From Inia geoffrensis (taxonomy: Eukaryota > Chordata > Mammalia > Artiodactyla > Iniidae), in the NCBI GenBank assembly GCA_036417435.1, contig CM070910.1, forward strand, positions 72,896,784 through 72,960,783: a DNA stretch of 64,000 nucleotides. Reading direction: 5' to 3'. How positions within the stretch are numbered: position 1 is the stretch's first letter; each line of letters begins with the position of its first letter. A model generated the notes under the pieces. It was given only the letters and a program-made list of their open reading frames with translations. It was not told the origin of the DNA and searched no databases. This document shows, piece by piece, positions 1 through 10,408 of the stretch. The translations under genes were made by a program, and so were the position numbers.

Positions 1-1730
1 GAAAAAACGCATACGCCCTTTTTGGCCAACCAAGCAAGCCTGCAATGGAAATCCTCACTACAATGTAGTCTCACTTCGCACCGATCAAAAGGGCCGTCCG
101 GAAAAAGTGTAAAATCCAGAGGGGCAGGACAGGCCATTCAGAACGGTCAGCCTTGTTATGCTGATGGGCGGGTTGTAAATTGCAAACAGCCACTCTGGAG
201 AAGTGGATGGTGTTTCCTGGAACAAAGAAAAAAACCAAGCTAGAGAGCCTACGGCACTTTCACTTACGGTGCTATAGATTCGGAATATTTAAATGAAAAA
301 GACACAGCCACACCAAAGTTTAGGGCTGCTCTGTGTACGGGAATATTGACTATGGTACAGCTTCAATAACCCAGAAAGAAAAAAATGGATATAGAAGTTG
401 TGGTACATCCCTACAATGGAATATCACTCAACAATGAAATCAATGGCAACAGACCAGTAGCAGCATAATGAGTGGATTTCGTTAAGATGTTTCTAAGTGA
501 AACAAGGCAAACAGAAAAAGAAACATCATAAGATATCATTAATACCGGGAATGTAAACACGGCTACGCATGAACTGCATTACAAAACACAACAGAGTCTC
601 ACATTTACAAAAGAAACTTATGCTAGCTTAAGGGGAAAGGAGAGTGGGGAGGCTGCATAGAACCAGAGGATGACATTAGGACAGATACCAATTCATAAGC
701 CAAATATATATTAGACAAGACCTACTCCTTGCTCAACCAAATGGACTCAACACCCCGTATTCAAAACCTAGGAATATACCTGACTATGAATAAACTTAAA
801 ACCCATACATTTATAGGTCTCCATAAGAAAATCATTTGTGTACAGCAGCATACACACAGCAGTGTAAATAAGCTAAATCCCCTTATAAAAATAAATTTGA
901 AAAAGAAAATACAAGGACTGTGAAATAGAGAGAAATTTTTAAATAAGTCCTTCAGGGCTTGTGAGGAATCTTGGGTTTACCACCTCTACATCCACAGCTG
1001 TGGGAGAGATAAGACTGGACACTTGGGGCTGATACTATTGGTGAGGGAATGCAGACCCTTTGAGGTAATGGTGCATGGTTCCCATTCCACGGGTCTCAAA
1101 TGTCCACGTTTAAGGGATTTATCCTTCAGCTAATATATGCATGGAAAACCCAGAATATGGTCCACGAAGTGATCAGGCAAAATTTCTAAAACTCATCGCC
1201 ATTTTCGCCCCGTGATACTGGAGTTTGCCGTTCCAGATGCGATATTAACATTTTCCCCACTTGGAGAGTCAGTGCCTTTGACCTCTTTTTTGGCACAGTT
1301 TGCAATTTCCGTGGGAGATGAACAGGAATAAGGAGAACCAATGAGCGGCTAACTCGATGTGTTTGGACAGGCACATTGAACTCTGATTTCCCTACAGGAA
1401 GAAGAATTCACCAAAGGCTCAGCGTGCCATACCGGAACGAGATTAGGGCCTGAATCAATTTTTCGGGTTTGCGGTCAGCTCACAAGAAAGCGAGTTGTGA
1501 AAAGGAGATTTTTGACACTGTAACTCACAATACTGCAGAGTACCAAATGACGCCTATCATCCAAAAATTTATTGAAGGAAGGCTGTGAAAAGGACTTGAA
1601 CGCGACGCAGAATTGCAGAAACCAGATATCAGGTGGTAGATAAGAATTGCTCTGAAAGCGTAGGAAAAGAGGCAGCAGTTCGACAGTGATGCACTTGGCC
1701 AAAAAGGGCGTATGCGTTTTTTCCTGAATA
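1..1730 (+). repeat. Satellite monomer m1 (La-M1-R1), lacking its first 7 bp
   Basis: The window opens 7 bp past a palindrome centre, so only the end of the right arm (1-29) is present. L1-derived part 41-912, with the ORF2 fossil stop at 554-556. The left part shares gatatcattaatacc and gggaatattgac with m10; the right end shares gcagagtaccaaatg with m9. It is therefore a mosaic with no single counterpart in copy B. Confidence 0.95.
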
Positions 1731-1766
1731 TATTCAGGAAAAAACGCATACGCCCTTTTTGGCCAA
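1695..1766. repeat. Perfect 72-bp palindrome with no spacer at the m1/m2 junction
   Basis: Each 36-base arm is the exact reverse complement of the other, with the centre at 1730/1731. The arms start TTGGCCAAAAAGGGCG and meet at CCTGAATA|TATTCAGG. Such a sequence could form a hairpin in single strands or a cruciform in duplex DNA. Other perfect copies are 15584-15655 and 46830-46901. I found no flanking target-site duplication, so it does not look like the terminal repeats of an inserted element. Confidence 0.97.
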
Positions 1767-1777
1767 CCAAGCAAGCC

Positions 1778-2293
1778 TGCAATGGAAATCCTCACTACAA
1801 TGTAGTCTCACTTCGCACCGATCAAAAGGGCCGTCCGGAAAAAGTGTAAAATCCAGAGGGGCAGGACAGGCCATTCAGAACGGTCAGCCTTGTTATGCTG
1901 ATGGGCGGGTTGTAAATTGCAAACAGCCACTCTGGAGAAGTGGATGGTGTTTCCTGGAACAAAGAAAAAAACCAAGCTAGAGAGCCTACGGCACTTTCAC
2001 TTACGGTGCTATAGATTCGGAATATTTAAATGAAAAAGACACAGCCACACCAAAGTTTAGGGCTGCTCTGTGTACGGGAATCTTGACTATGGTACAGCTT
2101 CAATAACCCAGAAAGAAAAAAATGGATATAGAAGTTGTGGTACATCCCTACAATGGAATATCACTCAACAATGAAATCAATGGCAACATACCAGTAGCAG
2201 CATAATGAGTGGATTTCGTTAAGATGTTTCTAAGTGAAACAAGGCAAACAGAAAAAGAAACATCATAAGATATCACTAATACCGGGAATGTAA
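1778..2293 (+). pseudogene. LINE-1 ORF2 C-terminal fossil (reference copy in m2)
   Basis: L1 ORF2 encodes the endonuclease and reverse transcriptase of the element; only its extreme C-terminal region is here. Translated pieces in changing frames keep the order of the family: QPLWRSGWCFLE (family QPLWxSVWRFL), then KDTATPKFRAAL (family KDTCTxMFIAAL), then WYIPTMEYHSTMK (family MWYIYTMEYYxAIK), and KISLIPGM before the stop at 2291-2293 (family xFSLIxGN). The cysteine-rich knuckle upstream of QPLW is mostly lost. In-frame stops and frame changes interrupt it, for example TGGATATAG in the WI-K stretch. It cannot encode a working protein. The same fossil occurs in all 37 monomers. Confidence 0.82.
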
Positions 2294-2626
2294 ACACGGC
2301 TACGCATGAACTGCATTACAAAACACAACAGAGTCTCACATTTACAAAAGAAACTTATGCTAGCTTAAGGGGAAAGGAGAGTGGGGAGGCTGCATAGAAC
2401 CAGAGGATGACATTAGGACAGATACCAATTCATAAGCCAAATATATATTAGACAAGACCTACTCCTTGCTCAACCAAATGGACTCAACACCCCGTATTCA
2501 AAACCTAGGAATATACCTGACTATGAATAAACTTAAAACCCATACATTTATAGGTCTCCATAAGAAAATCATTTGTGTACAGCAGCATACACACAGCAGT
2601 GTAAATAAGCTAAATCCCCTTATAAA

Positions 2627-2632
2627 AATAAA
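2627..2632 (+). promoter_or_regulatory. AATAAA polyadenylation signal inherited from the L1 3'UTR (reference copy in m2)
   Basis: The hexamer sits in ccttataaaaataaatttg, just before the A-rich L1 tail, where an L1 places its own poly(A) signal. It is kept in the monomers I read (for example 890-895 in m1), so the array carries a + strand signal about every 1.74 kb. Whether it is used is unknown. Confidence 0.6.
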
Positions 2633-2649
2633 TTTGAAAAAGAAAATAC

Positions 2650-3431
2650 AAGGACTGTGAAATAGAGAGAAATTTTTAAATAAGTCCTTCAGGGCTTGTG
2701 AGGAATCTTGGGTTTACCACCTCTACATCCACAGCTGTGGGAGAGATAAGACTGGACACTTGGGGCTGATACTATTGGTGAGGGAATGCAGACCCTTTGA
2801 GGTAATGGTGCATGGTTCCCATTCCACGGGTCTCAAATGTCCACGTCTAAGGGATTTATCCTTCAGCTAATATATGCATGGAAAACCCAGAATATGGTCC
2901 ACGAAGTGATCAGGCAAAATTTCTAAAACTCATCGCCATTTTCGCCCCGTGATACTGGAGTTTGCCGTTCCAGATGTGATATTAACATTTTCCCCACTTG
3001 GAGAGTCAGTGCCTTTGACCTCTTTTTTGGCACAGTTTGCAATTTCCGTGGGAGATGAACAGGAATAAGGAGAACCAATGAGCGGCTAACTCGATGTGTT
3101 TGGACAGGCACATTGAACTCTGATTTCCCTACAGGAAGAAGAATTCACCAAAGGCTCAGCGTGCCATACCGGAACGAGATTAGGGCCTGAATCAATTTTT
3201 CGGGTTTGCGGTCAGCTCACAAGAAAGCGAGTTGTGAAAAGGAGATTTTTGACACTGTAACTCACAATCCTGCAGAGTTCCAAATGACGCCTATCATCCA
3301 AAAATTTATTGAAGGAAGGCTGTGAAAAGGACTTGAACGCGACGCAGAATTGCAGAAACCAGATATCAGGTGGTAGATAAGAATTGCTCTGAAAGCGTAG
3401 GAAAAGAGGCAGCAGTTCGACAGTGATGCAC
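2650..3431. other. Unrecognised right half of the monomer (reference copy in m2)
   Basis: About 780 bp lie between the L1 tail and the next palindrome. I recognise no transposon family, tRNA-like box or gene in it on either strand. It contains the sites that define the right-half types R1, R2 and R3 (near 3018-3036 here). Its minus strand holds two open stretches of 62 and 106 codons, in different frames and without ATG starts, so I do not call them genes. On the minus strand an AATAAA motif lies in ttcaataaatttttgg (about 3300-3315). This would be compatible with an old LTR, but that is only a guess. Confidence 0.7.
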
Positions 3432-3504
3432 TTGGCCAAAAAGGGCGTATGCGTTTTTTCCTGAATATATTCAGGAAAAAACGCATACGCCCTTTTTGGC
3501 CAAG
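3431..3504. repeat. Perfect 74-bp palindrome at the m2/m3 junction
   Basis: The arms are as in the 72-bp form, extended by one more C-G pair because the right flank reads ggccaagcaag instead of ggccaaccaag. Further 74-bp copies are 17320-17393, 20787-20860, 48566-48639 and 52033-52106. All precede monomers of the m3, m11 and m13 kind. Confidence 0.96.
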
Positions 3505-5197
3505 CAAGCAAGCCTGCAATGGAAATCCGCACTACAATGTAGTCTCACTTCGCACCGATCAAAAGGGCCGTCCGGAAAAAGTGTAAAATCCAGAGGGGCA
3601 GGACAGGCCATTCAGAACTGTCAGCCTTGTTATGCTGATGGGCGGGTTGTAAATTGCCAACAGCCACTCTGGAGAAGTGGATGGTGTTTCCTGGAACAAA
3701 GAAAAAACCAAGCTAGAGAGCCTAGGGCACTTTCACTTACGGTGCTATAGATTCGGAAAATTAAAATGAAAAAGACACAGCCACACCGAAGTTTAGGGCT
3801 GCTCTGTGTTCGGGAACCTTGACTATGGTACAACTTCAATAGCCCGGAAAGAGAAAAATGGATATAGAAGCTGTGGTCCATCCCTACAAAGGAATATCAC
3901 TCAACAATGAAATCAATGGCAACAGACCAGTAGCAGCATAATGAGTGGATTTAGTTACGATGATTCTAAGTGAAATAAGGCAAACAGAAAAAGAAACATC
4001 ATAAGATATCACTAATACCGGGAATGTAAACACGGCTATGCATGAACTGCATTACAAAACACAACAGAGTCTCACATTTACAAAAGAAACTAATGCTTGC
4101 TTAAGGGGAAAGGAGAGTGTGGTGGTTGCATAGAACCAGAGGTTGACATTAGGACAGATACCATTTCATAAGCCAAATATATATTAGACAAGAACTACTC
4201 CTTGCTCAACCAAATGGACTCAACACCCCGTATTCAAAACCTAAGAATATACCTGACTATGAATAAACTTAAAACCCATACATTTACAGGTCTCCATAAG
4301 AAAATCATTTGTGTACAGCAGCATACACACAGCAGTGTAAATAAGCTAAATCCCCTTATAAAAATAAATTTGAAAAAGAAAATACAAGGACTGTGAAATA
4401 GAGAGAAATTCTTAAATAAGTCCTTCAGGGCTTGTGAGGAATCTTGGATTTACCACCTCTACATCCACAGCTGTGGGAGAGATAAGACTGGACACTTGGG
4501 GCTGATACTATTGGTGAGGGAATGCAGACCCTTTGAGGTAATGGTGCATGGTTCCACGGGTCTCAAATCTCCACGTTTAAGGGATTTATCCTTCAGCTAA
4601 TATATGCATGGAAAACCCAGAATATGTTCCACGAAGTGATCAGGCAAAATTTCTAAAACTCATCGCCATTTTCGCCCCGTGATACTGGAGTTTGCCGTTC
4701 CAGATGCGATATTAACATTTTCCCAACTTGGAGAGTCAGTGCCTTTGACCTCTTTTTTGGCACAGTTCTCAATTTCCGTGGGAGATGAACAGGAATAAGG
4801 AGAACCAATGAGCGGCTAACTCGATGTGTTTGGACAGGCACATTGAACTCTGATTTCCCTACAGGAAGAAGAATTCACCAAAGGCTCAGCATGCCATACC
4901 GGAACGAGACTAGGGCCTGAATCAATTTTTCGGGTTTGCGGTCAGCTAACAAGAAAGCGAGTTGTGAAAAGGAGATTTTTGGCACTGTAACTCACAATAC
5001 TGCAGAGTTCCAAATGACGCCTATCATCCAAAAATTTATTGAAGGAAGGCTGTGAAAAGGACTTGAACGCGACGCAGAATTGCAGAAACCAGATATCAGG
5101 TGGTAGATAAGAATTGCTCTGAAAGCGTAGGAAAAGAGGCAGCAGTTCGACAGTGATGCACTTGGCCAAAAACGGCGTATTCGTTTTTTCCTGAATA
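3468..5197 (+). repeat. Satellite monomer m3 (La-M2-R1)
   Basis: 1730 bp, short by a 6-bp deletion (ggttccacggg at about 4550-4560) and one A in a run near 3705. L1-derived part 3515-4385. Nearly identical to m11 and m13; the private change is catttacaggtc. It abuts an m22-like monomer directly, where copy B has eight further monomers. Confidence 0.95.
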
Positions 5198-5233
5198 TAT
5201 TCAGGAAAAAACGCATACGCCCTTTTTGGCCAA
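5162..5233. repeat. Palindrome with two arm mismatches at the m3/m4 junction
   Basis: The left arm reads aaaaacggcgtattcg where the right arm would require aaaaagggcgtatgcg, so arm positions 12 and 20 are unpaired. The central 20 bp remain perfect. The same form occurs at 19051-19122, 22518-22589, 36408-36479, 50297-50368 and 53764-53835. A one-mismatch form (position 12 only) is at 10373-10444, 29463-29534, 41619-41690 and 60709-60780. Confidence 0.95.
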
Positions 5234-6934
5234 ACAAGCAAGCCTGCAATGGAAATCCGCACTACAATGAAGTCTCACTTCCCACCGATCAAAAGGGCCG
5301 TCTGAAAAAAGTGAAAAATCCAGAGAGGCAGGACAGCACATTCAGAACCGTCAGCCTTGTTATGCTGATGGGCGGGATGTAAATTGCCAACAGCCACTCT
5401 GGAGAAGTGGATGGTGTTTCCTGGAACAAAGAAAAAAACCAAGCTAGAGAGCCTAGGGCACTTCCACTTACGGTGCTATAGATTCGGAATATTTAAATGA
5501 AAAAGACACAGCCACACCAAAGTTTAGGGCTGCTCTGTGTACGGGAATCTTGACTATGGTACAGCTTCAATAACCCAGAAAGAAAAAAATGGATATAGAA
5601 GTTGTGGTACATCCCTACAATGGAATATCACTCAACAATGAAATCAATGGCAACATACCAGTAGCAGCATAATGAGTGGATTTCGTTAAGATGTTTCTAA
5701 GTGAAACAAGGCAAACAGAAAAAGAAACATCATAAGATATCACTAATACCGGGAATGTAAACACGGCTACGCATGAACTGCATTACAAAACACAACAGAG
5801 TCTCACATTTACAAAAGAAACTTATGCTAGCTTAAGGGGAAAGGAGAGTGGGGAGGCTGCATAGAACCAGAGAATGACATTAGGACAGATACCAATTCAT
5901 AAGCCAAATATATATTAGACAAGACCTACTCCTTGCTCAACCAAATGGACTCAACACCCCGTATTCAAAACCTAGGAATATACCTGACTATGAATAAACT
6001 TAAAACCCATACATTTTTAGGTCTCCATAAGAAAATCATTTGCGTACAGCAGCATACACACAGCAGTGTAAATAAGCTAAATCCAATTATAAAAATAAAT
6101 TTGAAAAAGAAAACACAAGGACTGTGAAATAGAGAGAAATTCTTAAATAAGTCCTTCAGGGCTTGTGAGGAATCTTGGATTTACCGCCTCTACATCCACA
6201 GCTGTGGGAGAGATAAGACTGGACACTTGGGGCTGATACTATTGGTGAGGGAATGCAGACCCTTTGAGGTAATGGTGCATGGTTCCCATTCCACGGGTCT
6301 CAAATCTCCACGTTTAAGGGATTTATCCTTCAGCTAATATATGCATGGAAAACCCAGAATATGTTCCACGAAGTGATCAGGCAAAATTTCTAAAACTCAT
6401 CGCCATTTTCGCCCCGTGATACTGGAGTTTGCCGTTCCAGATGCGATATTAACATTTTCCCCACTTGGAGAGTCAGTGCCTTTGACCTCTTTTTTGGCAC
6501 AGTTCGCAATTTCCGTGGGAGATGAACAGGAATAAGGAGAACCAATGAGCGGCTAACTCGATGTGTTTGGACAGGCACATTGAACTCTGATTTCCCTACA
6601 GGAAGAAGAATTCACCAAAGGCTCAGCATGCCATACCGGAACGAGATTAGGGCCTGAATCAATTTTTCGGGTTTGCGGTCAGCTCACAAGAAAGCGAGCT
6701 GTGAAAAGGAGATTTTTGGCACTGTAACTCACAATACTGCAGAGTTCCAAATGACGCCTATCATCCAAAAATTTATTGAAGGAAGGCTGTGAAAAGGACT
6801 TGAACGCGACGCAGAATTGCAGAAACCAGATATCAGGTGGTAGATAAGAATTGCTCTGAAAGCGTAGGAAAAGAGGCAGCAGTTCGACAGTGATGCACTT
6901 GGCCAAAAACGGCATATGCGTTTTTTCCTGAATA
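5198..6934 (+). repeat. Satellite monomer m4 (Lb-M1-R1)
   Basis: 1737 bp. L1-derived part 5245-6116. Markers catttttaggtctcc and ctaaatccaattat in the L1 3'UTR fossil. Counterpart of m22; the one difference noticed is G at 5771 against A at 37017. It ends in the four-mismatch palindrome. Confidence 0.95.
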
Positions 6935-6970
6935 TATTTAGGAAAAAACGCATACGCCCTTTTAGGCCAA
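6899..6970. repeat. Most degraded palindrome, four mismatches, at the m4/m5 junction
   Basis: Arm positions 7, 12, 16 and 32 are mismatched. This class, shared only with 38145-38216, is the only one where the central 20 bp are broken (tatttagg instead of tattcagg) and where the right arm carries two changes of its own. Confidence 0.95.
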
Positions 6971-8672
6971 ACAAGCAAGCCTGCAATGGAAATCCGCACT
7001 ACAATGAAGTCTCACTTCCCACCGATCAAAAGGGCCGTCTGAAAAAAGTGAAAAATCCAGAGAGGCAGGACAGGACATTCAGAACCGTCAGCCTTGTTAT
7101 GCTGATGGGCGGGATGTAAATTGCCAACAGCCACTCTGGAGAAGTGGATGGTGTTTCCTGGAACAAAGAAAAAAAACAAGCTAGAGAGCCTAGGGCACTT
7201 CCACTTACGGTGCTATAGATTCGGAATATTTAAATGAAAAAGACACAGCCACACCAAAGTTTAGGGCTGCTCTGTGTACGGGAATCTTGACTATGGTACA
7301 GCTTCAATAACCCAGAAAGAAAAAAATGGATATAGAAGTTGTGGTACATCCCTACAATGGAATATCACTCAACAATGAAATCAATGGCAACAGACCAGTA
7401 GCAGCATAATGAGTGGATTTCGTTAAGATGTTTCTAAGTGAAACAAGGCAAACAGAAAAAGAAACATCATAAGATATCACTAATACCGGGAATGTAAACA
7501 CGGCTACGCATGAACTGCATTACAAAACACAACAGAGTCTCACATTTACAAAAGAAACTTATGCTAGCTTAAGGGGAAAGGAGAGTGGGGAGGCTGCATA
7601 GAACCAGAGTATGACATTAGGACAGATACCAATTCATAAGCCAAATATATATTAAACAAGACCTACTCCTTGCTCAACCAAATGGACTCAACACCCTGTA
7701 TTCAAAACCTAGGAATATACCTGACTATGAATAAACTTAAAACCCATACATTTATAGGTCTCCATAAGAAAATCATTTGTGTACAGCAGCATACACACAG
7801 CAGTGTAAATAAGCTAAATCCCCTTATAAAAATAAATTTGAAAAAGAAAATACAAGGACTGTGAAATAGAGAGAAATTCTTAAATAAGTCCTTCAGGGCT
7901 TGTGAGGAATCTTGGATTTACCACCTCTACATCCACAGCTGTGGGAGAGATAAGACTGGACACTTGGGGCTGATACTATTGGTGAGGGAATGCAGACCGT
8001 TTGAGGTAATGGTGCATGGTTCCCATTCCACGGGTCTCAAATGTCCACGTTTAAGGGACTTATCCTTCAGCTAAAATATGCATGGAAAACCCAGAATATG
8101 GTCCACGAAATGATCAGGCAAAATTTCTAAAACTCATCGCCATTTTCGCCCCGTGATACTTGAGTTTGCCGTTCCAGATGCGATATTAACATTCTCCCCT
8201 CTTGAAGAGTCAGTGCCTTTGACCTCTTGTTTGGCACAGTTAGCAATTTCCGAGGGAGATTAACAGGAATAAGGAAAACCAATGAGCGGCTAACTCGATG
8301 TGTTTGGACGGTCACATTGAACTCTGATTTCCCTACAGGAAGAAGAAATCACCAAAGGCTCAGCGTGCCATACCGGATCGAGATTAGGGTCTGAAGCAAT
8401 TCTTCGGGTTTGCGGTCAGCTCACAAGAAAACGAGTTGAGAAAAGGAGATTTTTGGCACTGTAACTCACAATCCTGCAGAGTTCCAAATGACCCCTATCA
8501 TCCAAAACTTTATTGAAGGAAGGCTGTGAAGAGGACTTAAACCAGACACAGAATTGCAGAAACCAGATATCACGTGGTAGATAAGAATTGTTCTGAAAGC
8601 GTAGGAAAAGAGGCAGGACTTCGACAGTGATGCACTTGGCCAAAAAGGGCGTATGTGTTTTTTTCCTGAATA
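6935..8672 (+). repeat. Satellite monomer m5 (Lb-M1-R3)
   Basis: 1738 bp. L1-derived part 6982-7853. The right half is the divergent R3 form (tgatacttgag, ggacggtcac, cttaaaccagacac). Counterpart of m23, with four base differences noticed at 7396, 7821, 8042 and 8083. Confidence 0.95.
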
Positions 8673-8708
8673 TATTCAGGAAAAAACGCATACGCCCTTT
8701 TTGGCCAA
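8636..8708. repeat. Palindrome with an extra T and one mismatch at the m5/m6 junction
   Basis: The left arm has seven T where the right arm has six A, and reads gtatgtg against gtatgcg. The same form is at 12110-12182, 39882-39954 and 43356-43428. The extra T explains the 1738-bp length of m5, m7, m23 and m25. Confidence 0.95.
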
Positions 8709-10408
8709 ACAAGCAAGCCTGCAATGGAAATCCGCACTACAATGAAGTCTCACTTCGCACCAATCAAAAGGGCCCTCCGAAAAAAGTTTAAAATCCAGAG
8801 AGGCAGGACAGGACATTCAGAACCGTCAGCCTTGTTATGCTGATGGGCGGGATGTAAATTGTCAACAGCCACTCTGGAGAAGTGGATGGTGTTTCCTGGA
8901 ACAAAGAAAAAAACAAGCTAGAGAGCCTAGGGCACTTCCACTTACGGTGCTATAGATTCGGAATATTTAAATGAAAAAGACACAGCCACACCAAAGTTTA
9001 GGGCTGCTCTGTGTACGGGAACTTTGGCTATGGTACAACTTCAATAGCCCAGAAAGAGAAAAATGGATATAGATGTTGTGGTACATCCCTATAATGGAAT
9101 ATCACTCAACAATGAAATCAATGGCAACAGACCAGTAGCGGAATAATGAGTGGATTTAGTTACGATGATTCTAAGTGAAATAAGGCAAACAGAAAAAGAA
9201 ACATCATAAGATATCACTAATACCGGGAATGTAAACACGGCTATGCATGAACTGCATTACAAAACACAACAGAGTCTCACATTTACAAAAGAAACTAATG
9301 CTTGCTTAAGAGGAAAGGAGAGTGTGGAAGTTGCATAGAACCAGAGGTTGACATTAGGACAGATACCATTTCATAAGCCAAATATATATTAGACAAGACC
9401 TACTCCTTGCTCAACCAAATGGACTCAACACCCCGTATTCAAAACCTAGGAATATACCTGACTATGAATAAACTTAAAACCCATACATTTATAGGTCTCC
9501 ATAAGAAAATCATTTGTGTACAGCAGCATACACACAGCAGTGTAAATAAGCTAAATCCCCTTATAAAAATAAATTTGAAAAAGAAAATACAAGGACTGTG
9601 AAATAGAGAGAAATTCTTAAATAAGTCCTTCAGGGCTTGTGAGGAATCTTGGATTTACCACCTCTACATCCACAGCTGTGGGAGAGATAAGACTGGACAC
9701 TTGGGGCTGATACTATTGGTGAGGGAATGCAGACCCTTTGAGGTAATGGTGCATGGTTCCCATTCCACGGGTCTCAAATCTCCACGTTTAAGGGATTTAT
9801 CCTTCAGCTAATATATGCATGGAAAACCCAGAATATGTTCCACGAAGTGATCAGGCAAAATTTCTAAAACTCATCGCCATTTTCGCCCCGTGATACTGGA
9901 GTTTGCCGTTCCAGATGCGATATTAACATTTTCCCCACTTGGAGAGTCAGTGCCTTTGACCTCTTTTTTGGCACAGTTCGCAATTTCCGTGGGAGATGAA
10001 CAGGAATAAGGAGAACCAATGAGCGGCTAACTCGATGTGTTTGGACAGGCACATTGAACTCTGATTTCCCTACAGGAAGAAGAATTCACCAAAGGCTCAG
10101 CGTGCCATACCGGAACGAGATTAGGGCCTGAATCAATTTTTCGGGTTTGCGGTCAGCTCACAAGAATGCGAGTTGTGAAAAGGAGATTTTTGGCACTGTA
10201 ACTCACAATACTGCAGAGTTCCAAATGACGCCTATCATCCAAAAATTTATTGAAGGAAGGCTGTGAAAAGGACTTGAACGCGACGCAGAATTGCAGAAAC
10301 CAGATATCAGGTGGTAGATAAGAATTGCTCTGAAAGCGTAGGAAAAGAGGCAGCAGTTCGACAGTGATGCACTTGGCCAAAAACGGCGTATGCGTTTTTT
10401 CCTGAATA
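8673..10408 (+). repeat. Satellite monomer m6 (Ld-M2-R1)
   Basis: 1736 bp. L1-derived part 8720-9590. It has the rare Ld left end (ccaatcaaaagggccctccg) and gggaactttggctatgg, shared only with its counterpart m24 and, for the second marker, m7 and m25. It ends in the one-mismatch palindrome. Confidence 0.95.

Larger units (their letters stand above)
1778..2649 (+). mobile_element. Decayed, 5'-truncated LINE-1 3' end forming half of the monomer (reference copy in m2)
   Basis: Homology to L1 begins about 12 bp after the palindrome arm and runs about 870 bp to an A-rich tail. The order of recognisable pieces matches an L1 3' end: ORF2 C-terminal coding sequence, stop, 3'UTR and tail. In the 3'UTR part, the segment reading agaaacttatgctagcttaag followed by an aaggggaaagg run, then a stretch on acaagacctact and on gtacagcagcatacacac, tracks the cetartiodactyl L1 3'UTR piece by piece. 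The tail is aaaaataaatttgaaaaag. The same insertion point in all monomers means L1 joined the unit before the array expanded. The L1 identification comes from remembered L1 sequence; a library search would settle the subfamily. The equivalent interval in every other monomer is given in its entry. Confidence 0.85.
1731..3467 (+). repeat. Satellite monomer m2 (La-M1-R1), reference monomer
   Basis: 1737 bp. Used here as the reference for L1, right-half and signal positions. The left end is m10-like (aatcctcactacaatgtag). From the middle on it carries m12 markers: ggcaacataccag, ccacgtctaagg and cagatgtgatatt. Confidence 0.95.

Noticed and set aside
22..243. A 73-codon + strand frame containing QPLW and W-FL motifs
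   Set aside because: It is part of the dead L1 ORF2 C-terminus and starts in the palindrome arm; it is not a gene.
729..923. A 64-codon open frame on the + strand in most monomers
   Set aside because: It starts at TTG and lies inside the noncoding 3'UTR of the L1 fossil, ending just past the A-rich tail. It is broken in m14, m18, m32 and m36.
1186..1374. A 62-codon open frame on the minus strand in every monomer
   Set aside because: It starts at GTG, is short, matches nothing known, and varies at codon-changing sites among monomers. Conservation follows from homogenisation of the array.
1695..1766. The palindrome as terminal inverted repeats of an inserted DNA transposon or MITE
   Set aside because: The arms meet with no interior sequence, and I see no target-site duplication outside them.
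1475..1795. A 106-codon open frame on the minus strand, repeated in most monomers
   Set aside because: It starts at GTG with no ATG in the frame, runs straight through the palindrome, changes at its start with a one-base T insertion in m5, m7 and their copies, and has no recognisable domain. Its repetition only reflects the repeat.
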